Below are positions 12,801 through 27,800 of a DNA stretch of 64,000 bases, in pieces (position 1 is the stretch's first letter; the number at the start of each line of letters is the position of its first letter). Under the pieces are notes generated by a model. It was not told where the DNA came from. It saw only the letters and a program-made list of their open reading frames with translations, and did not search any database. The stretch is from Calliopum simillimum (lineage: Eukaryota > Arthropoda > Insecta > Diptera > Lauxaniidae), in contig OX638371.1 in NCBI GenBank assembly GCA_951812925.1, positions 82,655,697 through 82,719,696 of the forward strand, in the 5' to 3' direction. The translations under genes were made by a program, and so were the position numbers.

Positions 12801-15800
12801 ACAAGAGTGCATCGATGAACTTAAATCTTTGTATGGCAATGAAGCACCATCCTATAGCACTGTGAAAAACTGGTCTAATGAATTCAATCGTTGCCGACGC
12901 TTGCTCAAAGACGAATTCCGTGAAGGTCGTCCAAAAACGGACGTTGTGCCAGAGAACATTGATACCGTGCGTGAACTGATAATGCTAGATCGTCATGTGA
13001 CATACCGTTAGATAGAGGCAGCCTTGGGCATTAGTTCCACTAAAATTCATTTGATTTTGCATGCACACTTAGTTTGAAAAAACGTTTGTTCTCGTTGGAA
13101 ACCCCATAATTTATCAATCGCTTAAATTATCAATGGAAAAATTAATTTTCTTAACTCACTGTAAACAAAACAACTAGCACTTGTACATCAAAACGTTGTA
13201 AGTACGTTTATGCTAAAAAATGTCAAACTTTATTAAGGTGTTGCCAGATTTTAGCTATTGACATTAGTGTTGCCTAGGCCAGAAATATATATAGCAGCCC
13301 ACGTATGTTGTACTTGTATTTTGTGTAGAAATCTGAGTGGTGATCTAAGTTTTTTGTAATGATTTTGCATTTACCGAAAAATCGTCATATTCGCAACTGT
13401 CCTGAAAATAAACAAATAGTTTAATACATTATTTTTAGCATCAACATTGAATACAATAATCCCCATAGGACTACATATGAGGCATTCTATTACAAAATTG
13501 GTATTTTAAATTTGTTCAATAATATCATAGCCAGTGACAATAAAACTGCACTACACGGATTTTCAAAATTTTTACATGAATCGATTTTAAAATTAACTTT
13601 TTCCAAGCTTAAAAATTGAAAAGGTTATAAAATTGTTTGTTGGATAATTGGAAACAGCTATTCGTTGTCCTTTTGTTCATTTTTTCAATTTATTTTACCT
13701 GGAAAGTTTTTCGGGATTTTTGCAAATGAGTTATTTTATAGATTTCGATGTGCTTTTGTAGAAAATGACTAGGTTAACATTATCTTCTTAGAAAGTCTTG
13801 GTCCAAAAATTAAATTTGTTGCTGTTACGGTGCAAAAATATAAACTTTTTAAGAAAATGTTCATGACTTTTTTTCTAGAAATTAGTTTTTTTGTAATTTT
13901 CCAAGGATGAAATATTTGTTTTTGAATTTTTATATTGTAGGGAATGAAATGTTGATTAAGTTAAAAGAAAAAATGTAAGGTTATAACTTACTGCGTGGGG
14001 CGTTGCTGAGAAGATTATATTAACGAAGCAATGATAGAAAATAACTGTCCAAGTGGCACCAACCAGAATGTGGTTAATCCACCTGTCTCGGCAGCATGCA
14101 CATTGGATTTGGAGGCGCGAGAAACATGCATAGTCAGGAATGGTTCTCGTATATTAGGAACCAATATGGTTCGTCAAAATTTTAGAATCCTTTCGAGTGT
14201 AGATGGAAGGCGAAAAATGTCTATACTCCGGTAGAGCATTGAATGGATGGAGCTGGATTTTTATTAAGTTAAAATGTAGCAAAAGCAGTAATGGAATGGA
14301 AACCTATAAACGAAAGACTCATTTGGTGCAGATATTGAAACCCCGCAAGAAATATTACCATCCTCCAAGCATACGTGCCCACCAAGTTGGCAGAGAGAGA
14401 AATCAAATATGAATTCTACAGTCAGCTCGCTGCTGCGATAAACAGAGCTCTCAAGAACGACATCGTAATGATTATGAGTGATTTGAATGCAAAAGTAAGC
14501 TCAGAAAACCTTAACCTTGAGCACGTGATTGGAAGACATGGTTTGGTTACGAGAAACGACAATGGAGAGCTCTCATTGACGCCTGCAATACAGCAGTCTT
14601 GCCATAAAGCATCTAAAGGCAGCATCACCGAAAACGAAGTCGACCACAAAATGGAGAGGGAGTCTGCTGGACCCTCAGACTATCTGGCAGAAAACACCAA
14701 CAGAACCGCCCTAGCAAAGACAAAAATGGAAATCTCTTATCATCCTCGGACGACCAACTATAGAGATGGAATGATTGGAAGAGAGATTGGTCATACCCTC
14801 TAGAAACCACGCATCAAAGTCTGTTGCCCGGCTCTTGAGTGGATTCCACAATGCAGTAGAGGACCGAAAAACAACTGTAAAAGGTCGCTGAGTAAGGAAA
14901 TCCAAGAATCGGGAAAGTCGTCGCTAGAGATCAAGGTCATCGCAAATGATCGCGACAAATGGAGACGATGGCAAACACCGTCATTTTTTAGAAAAATATT
15001 GATTTCTTACGCTGGAAATTTCACATAGGAGTATTTTATTGGCTTTTTTTGAGGTTTTTGCTATTTCCTTTACAATTTTTTTTTTTTGTATTTTTCAAAT
15101 TTTACTTACAGAGGGCGCATTTGGGTCACCTGCATATTCATCGCACGCTGGAGATTCATCACACGCTGGAGATTCATCGCACTCCTGTTGAAGAAAATAT
15201 AGAAATATAGAGCCATTTAATACACATACAATTTTATAAATGTATGTGTATAAATATTTCACTAGAATAAACCATATCTAAATCAGTGATAACCAAAGTC
15301 AATACCGGCGCATTTTATCAATGTATAAAAGCTTATTGAAATCTTTTGTATGCTGTATAAACTGCAATTACCCAAGAGGAAAAATTCTAGCGCTTCTGAT
15401 CCAAGCACTTCAAAAGCACTTGTCCCCATATAAATTTAGGAGCAGAACAACATGGGTTCGAACCCATTTTTTTTTTTTACTTTTTTTTAATATGTTCACA
15501 TGGACGTCGTGGGTTCAAATCCTGGTGCTGCCAGTTTTTTCTTTTTTTTTTTTAATTTTATTGAAAAAACGCTTGCCGCAGCATTACAAATAAGCGCTTC
15601 AAAAGTCCTTTTGACATACAATGTTAAAAAGAAAAAATAGTTCTTACGGAGCGGAAGCGCTTATTGGTGAAAAAGATGCACTTCAGAAGGGTTTTTTAAG
15701 CACTTCTTTTCCCCTTGGGTATTGTATAACTATAACTACACCGTTTTTTTTAAATTATTTCTGTGCAAATATGGCAAAACTAGTTATCGAGCAATTTTTG

Positions 15801-18800
15801 TGGAAATGAGTTATGTAGCCCAGGGTATTATTCACGTTGAGATCTACAAGCTGCCAAATCCAGATTTGCTCTAGGACATGTAGTTCCTTCGAAAACAAAT
15901 ATTACAAAATTCTATATATAGTAAGTAAATATATTGATATTGCATTGAAAACTTACATCTTCTCTATCCCATTGCGATCGTAGTTGTTTCACATATTCAT
16001 TTAGCTAGAAATATATACACAGATTTTGATTTTTTTTTTTTGCAGAAAAAGTAAGTATTCTGGTTATTGAATAGTTTTCATGAGTGCAACGTAATAAAAA
16101 TAGAACAAAACAGATGTCTCAGGAATGTCGATCGGAATCGGAATTGAATCAATTTTAAGGTGCTCTGCGTTTCGAATTTGAACACCATATCGGAATAACG
16201 TTTCAGCAAGACGGATTAAAACCAGATGCCAATTTTATTTATTGCAATAAAATTCCGATTCCATTCTATTTTTCGAAATGTATTGTAGAATAAAATTATT
16301 TTTAGCCCCAACCACTACTTTTCCCGTTCGATAAGTTAAGCTCTTCCAAAATCGGTGCATTTGGGCCAAAAACCGAAAATGACCGATATCTTGAAAACGA
16401 CGTGAAAGAAAAAAAAAATAAGGTGATTTTCGGAATCAGCAGCTGATTTTACATATAAAATGAATAATGGCATTCAATGGTGATTTTGGCTGTAAACTAG
16501 AGTAATCGAAGTTTTTCTAAACTGTAAGAAAAATTTTGTAAATAACCTATATATCTAGAAAGGTGTCATTTTTAAATTTTTTCAAGATTGATGTGACTTT
16601 GAAACAATGCTTATTTGAAAGACCAAGGTTTTAGTTAAAATCGGGCTTTGTTTTCTTAGTTCATTTAGGGAATAAAGGGATATATATGGACCTATCTTGA
16701 AAGAACTTCCTCTCATTCTGAGGTTTTTTTCTAACAAAGACTTTTCTTTAACAAACTTTTTTGATGGTATTCGACGTGAGTAATGAGTCTTTATAAAATA
16801 TATAAAAAAATGTTTCCTATCGGGTATATATACCTCGAAAATCGCAAAAACTTAAAAACCTCAATTTTCCAAACTGTTCTGTAAGCACTTTCGGCAATTC
16901 GATTTTAGAATCATTACCCATTTTGAAAACACATTCAAGATAGTTAGTTAAAATCGCACGGGTCTTGGTGACTAAAACGAGTACTATGGAAAATATAAAC
17001 GAAAAACTAAATCCTCCATTCAAAAAAAAAAACTTATGGCACCTTGCTTACTATAACTGCGGTTAAGAAGTAAAACTGTGTTTACCAATTCCTAAGCACT
17101 TAGTGAGTTTTACCTATTAACCGTCGGTTTAATGTAATAATTTAAAATTGAAAAGGTCAGACGTTAGCAAAATATTTAGATCTTCAACTTTGTGAGTACT
17201 TTTCTTCAATACCTTAACCAAATATTACAAAATTCCATGTACTTAGTAAGTAAATTAAATATAGTGATATTGCATTGAAAACTTACATCTTGATAATTTG
17301 ATACCTGTCCTATACCTTGCTGAGCATCATTTGGCTATAAATATATAAATAGATATTGATTATTTTTGCTGCAGAACAGTTAGTATTCTGGTTATTGAAT
17401 AGTTTTCGTGAGTCGTAAAAATGGTACATAACAGGTGTTTCAAAAAAAAAAGTATATCAGGAATGTTCTCAATTCCGATTTCCGATTTGGTGAAACAAAT
17501 GGTTCATTATAAGAAACTCTTGTGGTTAATAACCTAATTAATGCTACTTAATTATAAATGGTATTCATTGACAATATATAATTAATCATTAGTTAAAAAC
17601 ACGATGCCTAATCTTGTACTGAAGCATCGGAATTCTGCTTGAAGAGTTCCTTTACTTTTTCACCAGCTGTGCTTCCAAGGTAGGTTTTTTAGTTTCTGTA
17701 ATTAAAATAATCGTTTGGACAATGTTTTTTGATGCACCTGTTTTTTTTTTTTCATCCATAGCTAACAATTTTTTAATTCTGATTTTTTTAGAAAATTGGA
17801 CAAAATCTGTTTCCGAACTTTTTATTGATTACTAGATATCTTTTTCGTTTGAAGTGTTGTTACCAAGTGTTATATGTTTTTTTGATTGTCATGTTATATA
17901 GAATATAGCCTGCATGATTATCAGGAAAATTAAAATCTTAAGTATCAAATTTTGCAGGTACAGTCCATATATAAATTGCCTATGTAATAAGTAGGGGAAA
18001 GTGGGGAATCGTGGGCCATGGGGAATCGTGAGCCACCGCCACCTTTTGGCAGTATGTCGAGATAAATAGTTAAATGCAACTGTAATCGTTTTCTCTTAGC
18101 CTCAACTTATTTTTACATTGGTTGTTGACAAACGTACGCGTTTTATTTGCTTTGTACAATACTCGCCCAAAAAAAAGTATCTGCAAAACTTTTTTTGCGT
18201 GTTTGATTTTCATCATTCTTGGACGAATTGCTACGACAAAACACAGGTAAATATGTTTTTTATTATCGTTAGACCTTTGCCTTTCAACATACAAAAGTAA
18301 TTTTGCATGACACTTCAACAAGTCAATTACACGCCGTTGTTTTGCAAAAAGTAGCTTGTGGGGAATCGTGAGCCACTTCGTGGGCCACCCGTGTTTTGAC
18401 AGTTTTCGTATCAATACACATTTGTATGTCGTGTTTATGATGTTTTGTGCAAAATGGAGGCTGTGAATCAATAAATAAAACAATAAATAAATATTTTGTA
18501 TCAAATTTTCCTATTTCCCAACTTGCGTATCTGATTGATCGTGCATAACCCTTCTTCTTCATTTTGTCGATTAAAATAACTTTACTTGTCATTTCAACTA
18601 ATTCAATAAAGTTTTGCATCATAATTGTTTGATTTTTACTTAATTACGGCGGTGGCCCACGATTCCCCACCATTTTTGAAAATTGCAAAAACACTAATTT
18701 TTTTCAAACCACGAAAAGTCGGAAAAATCAAAAGAATTGTTAGAAAGTGTAATAGTCAAAAGTTACCTAACTTCATGTAGAATAACATACCATATTAGAA

Positions 18801-21800
18801 TTTGCGAAATTTTTTATTTTTTTTGAAGATATTTAACAAAATAAAAACGTGGCCCACGATACCCCACCTTCCCCTAATTAATAAATTAAAAAAATTAACA
18901 GTTTATAGCCGCAATTAATTTATTTTAACGAAGAACTAGGTATGTATAACACCAGCCCCTTTTCATTAGGCCCGCCCCTTTTTAAGCCTACTCTCAGTAT
19001 TAAAGTGTTAGTATCGGGTGATTTTTTAAAGGTTTTTTATACAATTAAGGGCCGATTTCACAATGTTCAGTTAAGCCTTAACTAGAACTTTAACTGGCAC
19101 TTTGACATTAAATTTCATACAAAATTTTTGTTTATCTGGAAGTTAAATTTTAACTGGAGATTATGAAAACGGCCCTAAAAAGGTTAAATATTAACCTTTT
19201 AAATGTTTTTTGACTTTTTACGATCGGATAAGAAAAAAAAAAGTTATAGCAGTTAAAACTTAAAATTCAATTTCAATTAAGGAAATTCATACATTTTAGA
19301 AATCAAAAAAAGGCTCTTACTTAAAAATATTGAATTTAAAGGTGATGCAACTAAAAGGACGAAACTTAAAGCTTTGGAATACTTTTTAATCTATTCTGAT
19401 CGGTTAAGAAACAAAAAAGTTATGGACGTTAGAGTTCAAAGTTAATATGATATATTTACAATTTTTGTATTCGCTCGTTTGAGAAAACGAAAAAAAGGAC
19501 TCTTAAAAATTAATTATATCAGTCAATTTTTATACTAGAAATATGTTTTAAAAACCAAGATGTGCAGAGTAACATCAACTTTAATTTTTGCTTATTATTT
19601 TTTTTTCCGACTAACAGTTTTTAAGTTATTTGTCAAAAAATAATTTTTTTGATCTTTGAACCCCCAAAAAGGGGGTTAAACGCCCTTTTGAGCTAAGGAC
19701 TTTTTTGGAAGGTTAGTATAGTCCAGTAAACATCTGTGTCAAGTTTCAAGCCCGCAACAATTTTTTTCTTTGAGATATTTAATTTTACTCTCTTAAGAAT
19801 ATTAATTTTTTAATATAATATATATTTTTTAAATTAAATTTTAATCGAGGTCACTTTAGAAAATTAATGAAAAAAAAAAAAAAAATTGGGGCACTTTTTT
19901 CTCCATATACTTGTACACTGCACTTATATCTTTTCATTCTAATTAAGCCAATAGGGTCCTTTGCGTCATTCTTTTTTTATGGTCTCCCAAAATTTTCTTT
20001 AGAATTCACAAATAAGCAAAAAAACATATTTCCAATAAAGTATCTGTAAACAAAAGGTTAATAAAAAAATCTGCTTAAAAATTACTCTACTACATAGGAA
20101 AAATGTCATTTATTCCTAAAAAGTTAGTTTAAACTAAGGTGTTTAGTAAAATATGCCTGCTTTAAGAATCATGGAACGAATTTTTTTTTTTGTGGCATTT
20201 TTTCTGTCTTTACAAAACTCTAAGTTTACGGGGCTCGTATAGCTATGGTATTAAGATATATTCATTTTTTTCTTTTTAAATTTCTATTAGCTTAAGTATG
20301 TCATCCTTGATGAGTTCATATTTTAGACTCTAACTATGACCCTTTTGGCCGCAATCGCGACACTGTGCGCCGGTCGGCGAAATGACTATCGAAAGGTAGC
20401 TAGCTCTTGCGCTCAGCACTAGTGTTGCCGTACTAAACGGCTACTACCCAAATTTATGTTTAGATATTACATATATGTATGTACGTATATACTCACTGCG
20501 CACACATCCTCTAATCTGGAGCCTACTGCTGCATCTTGCTATGAAACAGTAAATTCATCATTATTCTCGAGAAACAAATTATGAAAAATAATAACTTGAT
20601 CAATACATACAGCTGTTGGCAACTGATTGGAAACAAAGCTACTCGTTGCCTTTTTATTAATTTTTTCATTTCATTTTCTATATATTTTATAAGTATAAAA
20701 TTTATACATTTAATAAATACAGGACATATAAACTTAAAAAAAAAAAACATAATTGCATTCGATGGCATAACATAAATAAAATATTTTATTTAAAAATATC
20801 ACAGAAGCATGGTATGTAATACCTGTTGAAAGGTGCCAGCACCTTATAACGTCTATGCAACGTTGAAGTGGCGCTGTATTAAAACAAAAAGGTTTTCCCA
20901 CCAAATATTAGGGTGGTTAACAATTACTTTTATAGAATCTTTCGTTAAGTTTTTCTTTTATTTTTTGCTAATTATATTTTTGTTTCCAATTAGTTGTCTT
21001 AGTGAAATCTAAAGTTAAAGTAGATAATCGTTCATAAAATATATTTGTGCTATGCCATTGAATGCAATTATGTTTTTATTTAATTTTATATGTCCTGCGG
21101 GTAAGGGGTCAGAATATGGGGTCAGAATTTGCCCGAGGTAAGCATGCCGGTCGTAAGAGGCGACTAAAAGCGGTTGACCAGCCAGGGTGTGGAAGGGCGC
21201 AGCGTTGGACAGCGTTGCGTCTTGCAAGAAAACCCACAATACCTGTAACTGGCACTGACAAGGCGAGTCGATGCCGCCTTAAAATAAGCATCTTGTTGAA
21301 ATCCTTAAGCGTCTGACTGAGTGGGCGGCTCCCAAGTCAGCGTCTGTCCCAGATTGGGCGGCTGTACGTGAAATTGAATTTGGCCAATACATTTGCAGCG
21401 CTTGCCGGATCCAGCCTCAAGCTTATAACTTACTGCGTGGGGCGTTGCCGACAAAATTATACTAATGAAGCATGGATCGAAAAACGATGGAAAATATCTC
21501 TCCAAGTGGTACCCACGAGAATGTGGTTGATCCACCTGCCTCGGCAGTGTGCACATCGGATTTGGAGGTGCAAGAAATATGCATAATTAGGAATGATTCC
21601 TCTATAATCGGAACCAATATGGTTCGTCAAAATTTTAAAATCCTTTCGATGAAAACTCAAACACGCATCGGCTCTTGGAATGTCCGATCTCTTAATGATA
21701 CTGGCAAAATACATCAAGTCGTAAAACAATTCCACAAATTTAACCTTAAAATATTGGGATTAAAGGAGTGTAGATGGAACGGTGCCGGCGAATACGTACT

Positions 21801-24800
21801 ACTTGACGTTTCTATACTCCGGTAGAGCACAAAATGACACCCACAGGGACGGAGTTTGATTTTTGTTAAGCAAAAATGCTATAAAAATATTGATAGAATG
21901 GAAATCTGTAAACGAAAGGCTCATTTGGTGCAGATTTCGAACCCCCGCTAGAAATATTATTCCAAGCATATCACGGCGTGCTTGAACCAAGTTTAAATAA
22001 AAGTTTCTTGCATATGAGTTTTTTGACTGAATTATGTTACGTAATAACTTCACGAATCAAATGATCCCAAAATTAAAAAAATCGAATGGGCCCTTTTTGA
22101 AATAAGGAGCCTTAAGCAATAACTACAAAAAGTTAATACAACTCAAAATTAAAAATATTTGTAACATTTTGCAAACTATTTTTTCTAAACTAATTTGAGG
22201 TCGCTGAACTCGAAAAACGCATTTATTTTTTTTTCCTTGGGGTCGTTCCCAAGATATTCGATAATTCTTCTCGCCACTGTCTTTCAACTAAAACTTGCCG
22301 CTATAAAACGTCCCCGTGAACAATCTGTGGCAAAGTTCGACGTGCTTAAGCTAAAGAACGACGATATCCGCAGATCTTTCGTGAAGAACTTAAAACAGAC
22401 CCGATCGATTGTGATGGAATCATTGAAAGCTGCTTTCTTAAACTCCAGTGAAAAAATACTTGGGTTCCGACCCTCGAATAAGAAACACTGGATGAGCGAG
22501 GAAACGTGGTGTCTTGTTGAAAAAAGAAGAAGCGCGAAAAAACTGAGAGATGACGCTAAAAGTAGAGCACAAAAGAACGTCGCCGAAAAGGCCTTTAACT
22601 CTCTCAATAAAGAAGTCAGGTGTTCGTGCACACAAGACAAAAGAAGAATGTATAACGACCTCGCGACCAAAACCAAAAGCGCTGCTAATGCTCAAAATCT
22701 CAGGCAGCTTTACGATATCACCCGCAGAAATCTCTTAACTTCTGCGGACGACCAACTAAAGAGGTGGAAAGAATATTTTTGTGATATACTAAATCCCACG
22801 TCTACCACATCCCCGCAACCAGAATCACCAACTATGACTGCCGTAGTGACTCGGAGTAGTAGTCGAATACAAACACCACCGCCTATAATCGATGAAATAG
22901 TGAAAGCTATCCAAAGCATGAAAAACAACAAGGCCGCCGGTATAGATCAAATAACAGATGAGCATGTCCCATTACATCAGCTAAGATTCTTCATCCTTTG
23001 ATTTCCAGAATCTGGAGCAAAGAGCGTTTTTCAAAAGATTGGCTACATGGCATGCTAGTCAAATTGCCGAAAAAAGGTGACCTAAGCAAGTGCCGAAATT
23101 ATAGAAGAATAACTTTGCTCTCAGTACCATCAAAAGTATTGACAAAAGTGCTTCCGAACAGGGTAAACGAAAAACTTGATTCAGCCATTCGAAAGCAGCA
23201 AGCTAGATTGCGGCGAAACCGATCATGCGTGGATCAAATCAACACCCTCAGAATAATTGTCGAACAATCAATCATGCGAGTGGCGTGCTGCACTTCAACT
23301 TGTCTTCGTAGACTATAGCGCTGCCTTCGTCAGTGTCTCCCGAGAAAACATCTGGGTTTCACTGCAACGAAGAGGTATTGCCGCAGAGGCCATAAACTTA
23401 GTACGTGCACAATATGAAGGCTTTAAATGCAGTGCTACACAACGGGTTGTTGTCACCGACATTTGAATGTGAAATCGGTTTTGTTATTTGGGTGCGAAAC
23501 ATGGCTTGTTACTGAACAACTAACGAACAAGCTGCACGTATTCGTCAATAAATGCTCAAGGCGTATACTTCAGTTTTGGTGGCCTCGCACTATGTCAAAT
23601 GCCGAGCTACATCAAAAATGCAATCAGAAGACTATAGCAATCGAGGTCAAACTGCGCAAATGGAGATGAATTGGTCACGCTCTCCGGAAACCACACAGCG
23701 AAGTTTGTCGCCAGGCACTTGATTGGAATCCACAAGGCAGTAAAAGACGTGGTAGACCCAAAACCAACTGGAAAAGGTCGCTGGAAAACGAAATACAAGA
23801 ATTGGAAAAGTCGTGGCAAGAGATCAAAGTCATACCAAGGGATCGCAAAAAATGGAAACGTCTCATATTGACCCTATGCTCCTCCTAGGAGTTAAAGGAT
23901 AATACATACTTACACACGAGCTTAGCAAATAATTGAAAACTCTTTGCCAGAATGTTCAGAAGCCTGTTCGTGAAACATGAAACAAAATTTGTCTTAAACT
24001 AGTAGGAATGAAAAGTATACTTTTCGGTATGTCTACATTTTTAATGCGGAAATGATCTCTATAGAAAATGGACTTGCTTGAAAAGCTAAACCATTACAAG
24101 TCGAGCTGAAATTTCAGACAAAGATTTATCTTTCTAAAATAAGTTGTTATGTCTACTTTTGTAAACTTGTTTTCAAAACAGAAGAAAGAATAAACGCACC
24201 ATTCGCGAGAAACAAACCATGAAATATAATGATTTTCAAATCGATACATACCGAACATGATGATGGTGATGTATTGCTTATATGTGGTTCATTTGGGGCA
24301 ACTTGTTGTTCCTGAAATAAAAGAAGTTGATGTCAAATAAAAAAAAAATTAATAAATTGCAACGCTTTACTCAGCTGCTTCTTTTACTACATTACATGGT
24401 CACATGGAAGTTCTTCTTGCCTATGTGATTTTTGAACACATGGGCCGGGTCTTCTTATTTGCGCCATCTCAGCCATTATTTCATTCATAAGATCTATTAG
24501 GTTCACAAAATGACATTTGAATATCAAAGCTTTTTAAAGAGTATTGGGACAGAACTCACCAACAACTGAATTGTCGCACTGGAAAAGAGAAGTTAAAGTC
24601 CAGCGAAATTATTAAAAATAAATAAAAATCGACTATATAAAAATGAGATTTCGTTTGTGTTTGTAAATTTGTTACTTTCTAGCGGGGCAAACTGACAGCG
24701 CTACCAAAATGTAAAGGAAGAAGATGCGCATTATACTCCTTTACTGGGGAAGCGCCCTCCTTCCTATTGGAATATTTCCGTTAAACATTTTTGCATATAA

Positions 24801-27800
24801 AATTTTGCTTAAAATAAACTTGTATTTATTTAGCACTAATAGTTAAATAGCTATCCTTGTTTCTTAGGCTTCTTTTGATCTGGTAGCAATTTTAAAAAAG
24901 GTCGTAATTTTGACTAGAAAAAATGCGAAAAAATTCTTTCCCGGCCGCAAATTGATTAAAATTGTCATAATAAACGTAACTTAAACTAAATTTTTATTTG
25001 CCATGCAATTTTGAAGAGTAAATTTCAAAATATTCATCATAAGGATAAGTTTTAAAGTCAAATTAGATCCACATTGATCAAATCTTGAGGACAAAAAGCT
25101 TTCCCAGATGAAGTGTACCTATATTGTGCAATATCGTCGGGTAAAAAATACAACTAGTCATCATTATTTTTATTGTTTTGAGAAAAAACTTTTAAAATTT
25201 TTTTAGATTTGATTTTTGTTTGAGATTTGGAAGTTTTCTGCTTTTCATTTCTTGTATAAAACTGTTAGGGGACTACATTTAAAAAAACCGACAGACTGAG
25301 GCGTAGAGCCTTTTTTATTCTTATTGTATGTATGTAAAGGGTGTTTTTTTTATAGGTTTGTTTTTTGAATAGAGATAAAACTGGCATTTTGTGGTCAAAT
25401 CTGGCAACTCTAATATCATTTATGTTCAGTTTGGTTTGCCATTTCATCATGAACAGGTTGACAAAAGAACAACGCTTGCAAATCGTGCAAATTTATTTCG
25501 AAAATAATGGTTCAGTTCCCGAAGTTTACCGCAAGCTCCGTCCATTTTATGGTCGACATAATCGTCCATCAGAGCAATTAATTCGGTTAACCATGGGTCG
25601 TTTTCGCACTACGTTTACTCTATGTGATAATACGCATCCGCGGAGACGTCGAACAGTGCGCACCGAAGAAACAATTGCCGCTGTAGAGCAAAATGTTGAA
25701 GAGGACCCGAATGAATCGATTCGCCACCGTGCACAGCAATTGGAGCTTTGTCCATCAACTTTATGGAAGATTTTGCGCAAAGATCTTGGCTTGCGACCTT
25801 ACAAGATCCAGCTTGTGCAAGAATTAAAGCCGCGAGACCATGCAATGCGTCGTGATTTTGGTGTATGGGCCGAAAATGAGATTGATCTTGATGCTGATTT
25901 TCATCGCAAAATTTTGTTCAGTGATGAGGCTCATTTTTGGTTGAATGGCTACGTCAACAAGCAAAATTGCCGCATTTGGAGTGAAGAGAATCCACATGAG
26001 ACCCTTGAGACGCCATTACATCCACAAAAACTGACTGTTTGGTGTGCTCTATGGGCTGGTGGAGTCATTGGGCCATATTTCTTCCGAAATAATGCTGGAG
26101 AGTCAGTTACCGTTAATGGAGACCGGTATAGAGCCATGATAACCAACTATTTTGTTCCCGAATTGGATGGCATGAATGTGGATGAGTTGTGGTTCCAACA
26201 AGACGGCGCTACATGCCACACAGCGCACGTCACAATCGATTTATTGAAGGAAACATTCGATGAGCGCATAATTTCGCGGAATGGACCTGTCAATTGGCCA
26301 CCAAGATCGTGTGATTTGACACCATTGGATTATTTTCTTTGGGGATATGTGAAGTCGCTTGTCTACGCCAACAAACCAGAAACGTTAGGGGACTTGGAAG
26401 CCAACATTCGTGGCGTTATTGCCGACATACGGCCCCATATGCTCGAAAAAGTGGTTGAAAATTGGACCTGTAGAATTGGCTTTATTCGAGCGGCCACATG
26501 CCCGAAATCATATTTAAACATTAATGGCATAAAATTATCCTTCCAATAAAGCCAAATTGATGGACATTAAAACGATTTTCTTGTGTTTTATTTCAATTCG
26601 AAGTTCTACACCTCTAAAAAAAACACCCTTTATGTATTCCCCTTAAACGCTTTTATTCTTATTGCTTCTGTATAATTAATCAAAATATCAAAAAATGTAG
26701 ATGTTTACTTTTAAACCGACGATATTATATGCATCTTATTACATTTTAGTATATTACTTACTGGATCATATGAAGTGTTTTCTTCGTCCAGAAAACTTTG
26801 CGAAAATATTTCAGAGTCTCCAGTTTCGCGCATCATTTGCAACACGTTCCCTATTAAGTTCACAAAATGAGATTTGAATATAAAGCAACTGAAAAAAAAA
26901 GGTTTCGATAGTATCGGAATGAAACTCACCAAGCCTTCCTTTTCGATCCTGAAAAAGAGAAGTAAAAGTCCAATTAAATAATAAAAAAATAAATCAAAAT
27001 TATTAATAAATTACAATGCAATGCCAATTGCCGAAAAAGATTTTAGAGATTTGAACATACATACATGTGTACACTCATATGTACATACTATACAGTAATG
27101 GACAAAAAATAGGGTCACCCATTGCTTCAATATGTTGAGTGTTTCTTTGCATAATCGATTAAGATTTGAGTTGACATTTCCGATTTTTATGAAAATTGCT
27201 GAAAAGTTAGTATTTAACATACGTATAACTGTGGTAAAATAATTTTTCGTAATTCCGAAAAAAATCCAAGATTGCGGCCATATGAAGTCCGATCCAACTT
27301 TTGGAAACTCACATATTTGAAAATTTATAGTTCCACGGATTTTGAACCAATTTTAATGAAATTTTCAGGGTTAGTGTAAAAAAATATGAGCTTTTGAAAA
27401 AAAAAAAATTATACCGGAAAGAAAGCTTTTTTTTTAAGCCAATTTGGGGCTTGGTGCACCCTTTTTGTATTTTGTTAAATATTTTTGCTTAAAAATCTTA
27501 ATCTCATTAATAACGGATAAAAATGAATTTTTAATTTCCGGCACCACAAATCTCGGACATTTACCTGAAGCATTTCTTATGCAAATTGCGAATAAGTAAA
27601 TATTACAATTTTATCAATAATTCTGTTTTAGGAAGGAAAAACTGCTTAAGTCGATATTCGATAAAAAAGCAAAGCAACATAAATACCATACATATAAAAT
27701 AAAATTTAAACTGTTTTGCTTTCTAATCAAATATCGACTTAAGCAGTTATTCCTTCCTGCCACAGAATTATGTATAACAAAATGGGTCGTGGAAGGCATC

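Noticed and set aside
13985..14010. ACTTAC splice-like signals at 13988 and 21428
   Set aside because: Both are inside the LINE leader at the homologous position, not in exon cassettes.
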